From contig RXOD01003820.1 of NCBI GenBank assembly GCA_005223375.1, forward strand, positions 1 through 55,090: DNA of 55,090 bases, in the 5' to 3' direction. Of the stretch, positions 54,277 through 55,090 are shown in pieces (position 1 is the stretch's first letter; every line of letters begins with the position of its first letter). A model generated the notes under the pieces. It saw only the letters and a list, made by a program, of their open reading frames with translations. It was not told the DNA's origin and did no database searches. The DNA is from Amoebophrya sp. AT5.2. Its lineage: Eukaryota; Sar; Dinophyceae; Syndiniales; Amoebophryaceae. The position numbers were made by a program, and so were the translations under genes.

Positions 54277-55090
54277 CTATTGATAAGTGACCGTTTTCTT
54301 TAGCCGGCTCCGGGGGACCTCTGATATCTGGCGTTGCACCGGCGCGACCGTTTGCGCACGCGACAAGCCCCCGCTGGAGGAAACAGAGTCCTCGTCGTCT
54401 TCCGAGTCGTCCTCTTCCTCTTGCTGTGGCATCACCGACCCATACGCGCTCGGAAGTCCATACGCCGCCGCGGGCGCAGCCATGCCGTACATACCTGAGG
54501 GAGGGGTTCGCGATTAATTCTCGTCGACGAATTGAATTGATTTGCGTGCTTCGAAACAGATTTTGCAAGCGCCGTTTTTGACCGACTATAGGATCCCGTT
54601 CTGCGACTTCCACGGCCGACATACTCACATTGCATATACCATTTGCACAAAATCAAGAAATCTTTGATCGGACGATAAAGTAACCTCTAAGTACCCATCG
54701 GTGCGGGGGCCATTCCGTAAACGAGTTGCCCTGTAACCGGGTCATACATGGGGACCACTTGCGGCATCATCGCTCCCGGCATCGGCACCATGCCAGGAAT
54801 CATCCCCGGGTAGTGCGTCGCCGCGGTGGGTGGCGCGGCTCCCGCGGTTCCGTTCGCTACAGCAACGGGCTGGCCATGGCCTCCCTTCGTCGAAGAGGAA
54901 ACTGCTCCCTGATGCTGCACGCCACCCCGATGCTGCACGGCGGCGGCATTCGCAACCACCTGCTGCGCCGCAGCTGCCGCGGCATGGTGCGCGGCTGCCA
55001 TTTGTTCCTGGTACACGGCCTGGGCCTGGGCCTGCGCGTGCGCGACGGCAAACTGGTCGGCCATCAGCTGCTGCTGGGCGACTGCGGCAG
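54277..55090 (-). CDS. Low-complexity Ala/Gln/Pro/Met-rich protein, 3' part (runs off right edge)
   Basis: The frame is open to the right edge, so the 5' end is outside the window. Visible exons: 55090-54695 and 54494-54277, joined by a 200-base GT-AG intron (donor GTACTTAG) in agreeing phases. The sequence is Ala, Gln, His and Val-rich (QAQAQAVYQEQMAAAHHAAA), then Pro/Met/Gly-rich with MIPGMVPMPGAMMPQVVP, PVTGQLVYGMAPAPMG and MYGMAAPAAAYGLPSAYG. It continues with an acidic run (EEEDDSEDDEDS) and a basic end (RSRLKKTVTYQ). An in-frame Met at 55064 exists, but the frame remains open before it. No domain is recognised; the composition resembles disordered RNA-binding or coat-associated proteins. 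Confidence 0.65.

Noticed and set aside
1..55090. CRISPR array, operon-style ribosome binding sites, rRNA and spliced-leader genes
   Set aside because: No regularly spaced repeats with unique spacers, and no recognisable rRNA or dinoflagellate spliced-leader sequence was noticed; the intron-rich genes are eukaryotic.

Overview
The window is nuclear DNA from a eukaryote with many short introns. Twenty protein genes are supported to different degrees: about 13 well, the rest as hypothetical or ORF-level calls. All of them lie on the minus strand, so transcription runs from high to low coordinates. A long one-way gene array, introns of 55 to 391 bases, GC-rich exons in AT-richer gaps, an apicomplexan-style cathepsin C and two cilium or centriole genes point to a flagellated alveolate. 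A dinoflagellate relative such as a syndinian is the best guess, but this is inference: no spliced leader, rRNA or tRNA was recognised. Most splice sites were placed because one GT-AG (once GC-AG) pair both keeps the frame and restores a family alignment. The donors often read GTACTT instead of GTAAGT.

Layout, low to high coordinates: 1-2.7 kb, no secure gene. 2.7-7.0 kb, a cathepsin C (dipeptidyl peptidase I) with two added transmembrane segments between its exclusion and catalytic domains. 7.0-8.2 kb, a gap with a long foldback. 8.2-11.3 kb, a six-segment membrane protein of unknown role. 12.3-13.3 kb, a doubtful basic ORF and a 33-residue one-helix microprotein. 14.3-15.5 kb, CYB5D1. 16.0-18.2 kb, a CEP19-like region joined to a MINDY deubiquitinase fold that appears to lack catalytic residues. 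18.8-19.7 kb, an unknown beta-rich protein. 20.3-23.0 kb, a chorein-N (VPS13-type) plus zinc-finger protein. 24.3-25.1 kb, a tail-anchored VAP with an MSP domain. 26.2-26.9 kb, ARFRP1. 27.9-30.8 kb, an unknown protein made of two diverged repeat units. 31.5-36.8 kb, a huge unknown protein. 37.1-39.6 kb, a Na+/H+ exchanger. 40.3-44.6 kb, two small PARP-like ADP-ribosyltransferase paralogues and a macrodomain protein in repeat-rich DNA. 45.0-47.5 kb, an NSUN2-type RNA m5C methyltransferase. 48.0-52.2 kb, a very large protein ending in a GT15 mannosyltransferase domain. 54.3 kb to the right edge, the 3' part of a low-complexity protein.

Functionally the array is mixed housekeeping: Golgi and membrane-contact genes (ARFRP1, VAP, chorein-N protein, GT15), cilium and centriole genes (CYB5D1, CEP19-like fusion), ion transport and RNA modification. 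The only adjacent genes that look like one pathway are the two ADP-ribosyltransferase-like genes and the macrodomain gene, a possible writer and eraser set. The most unusual single proteins are the membrane-hairpin cathepsin C, the CEP19-MINDY fusion and the GT15 fusion.
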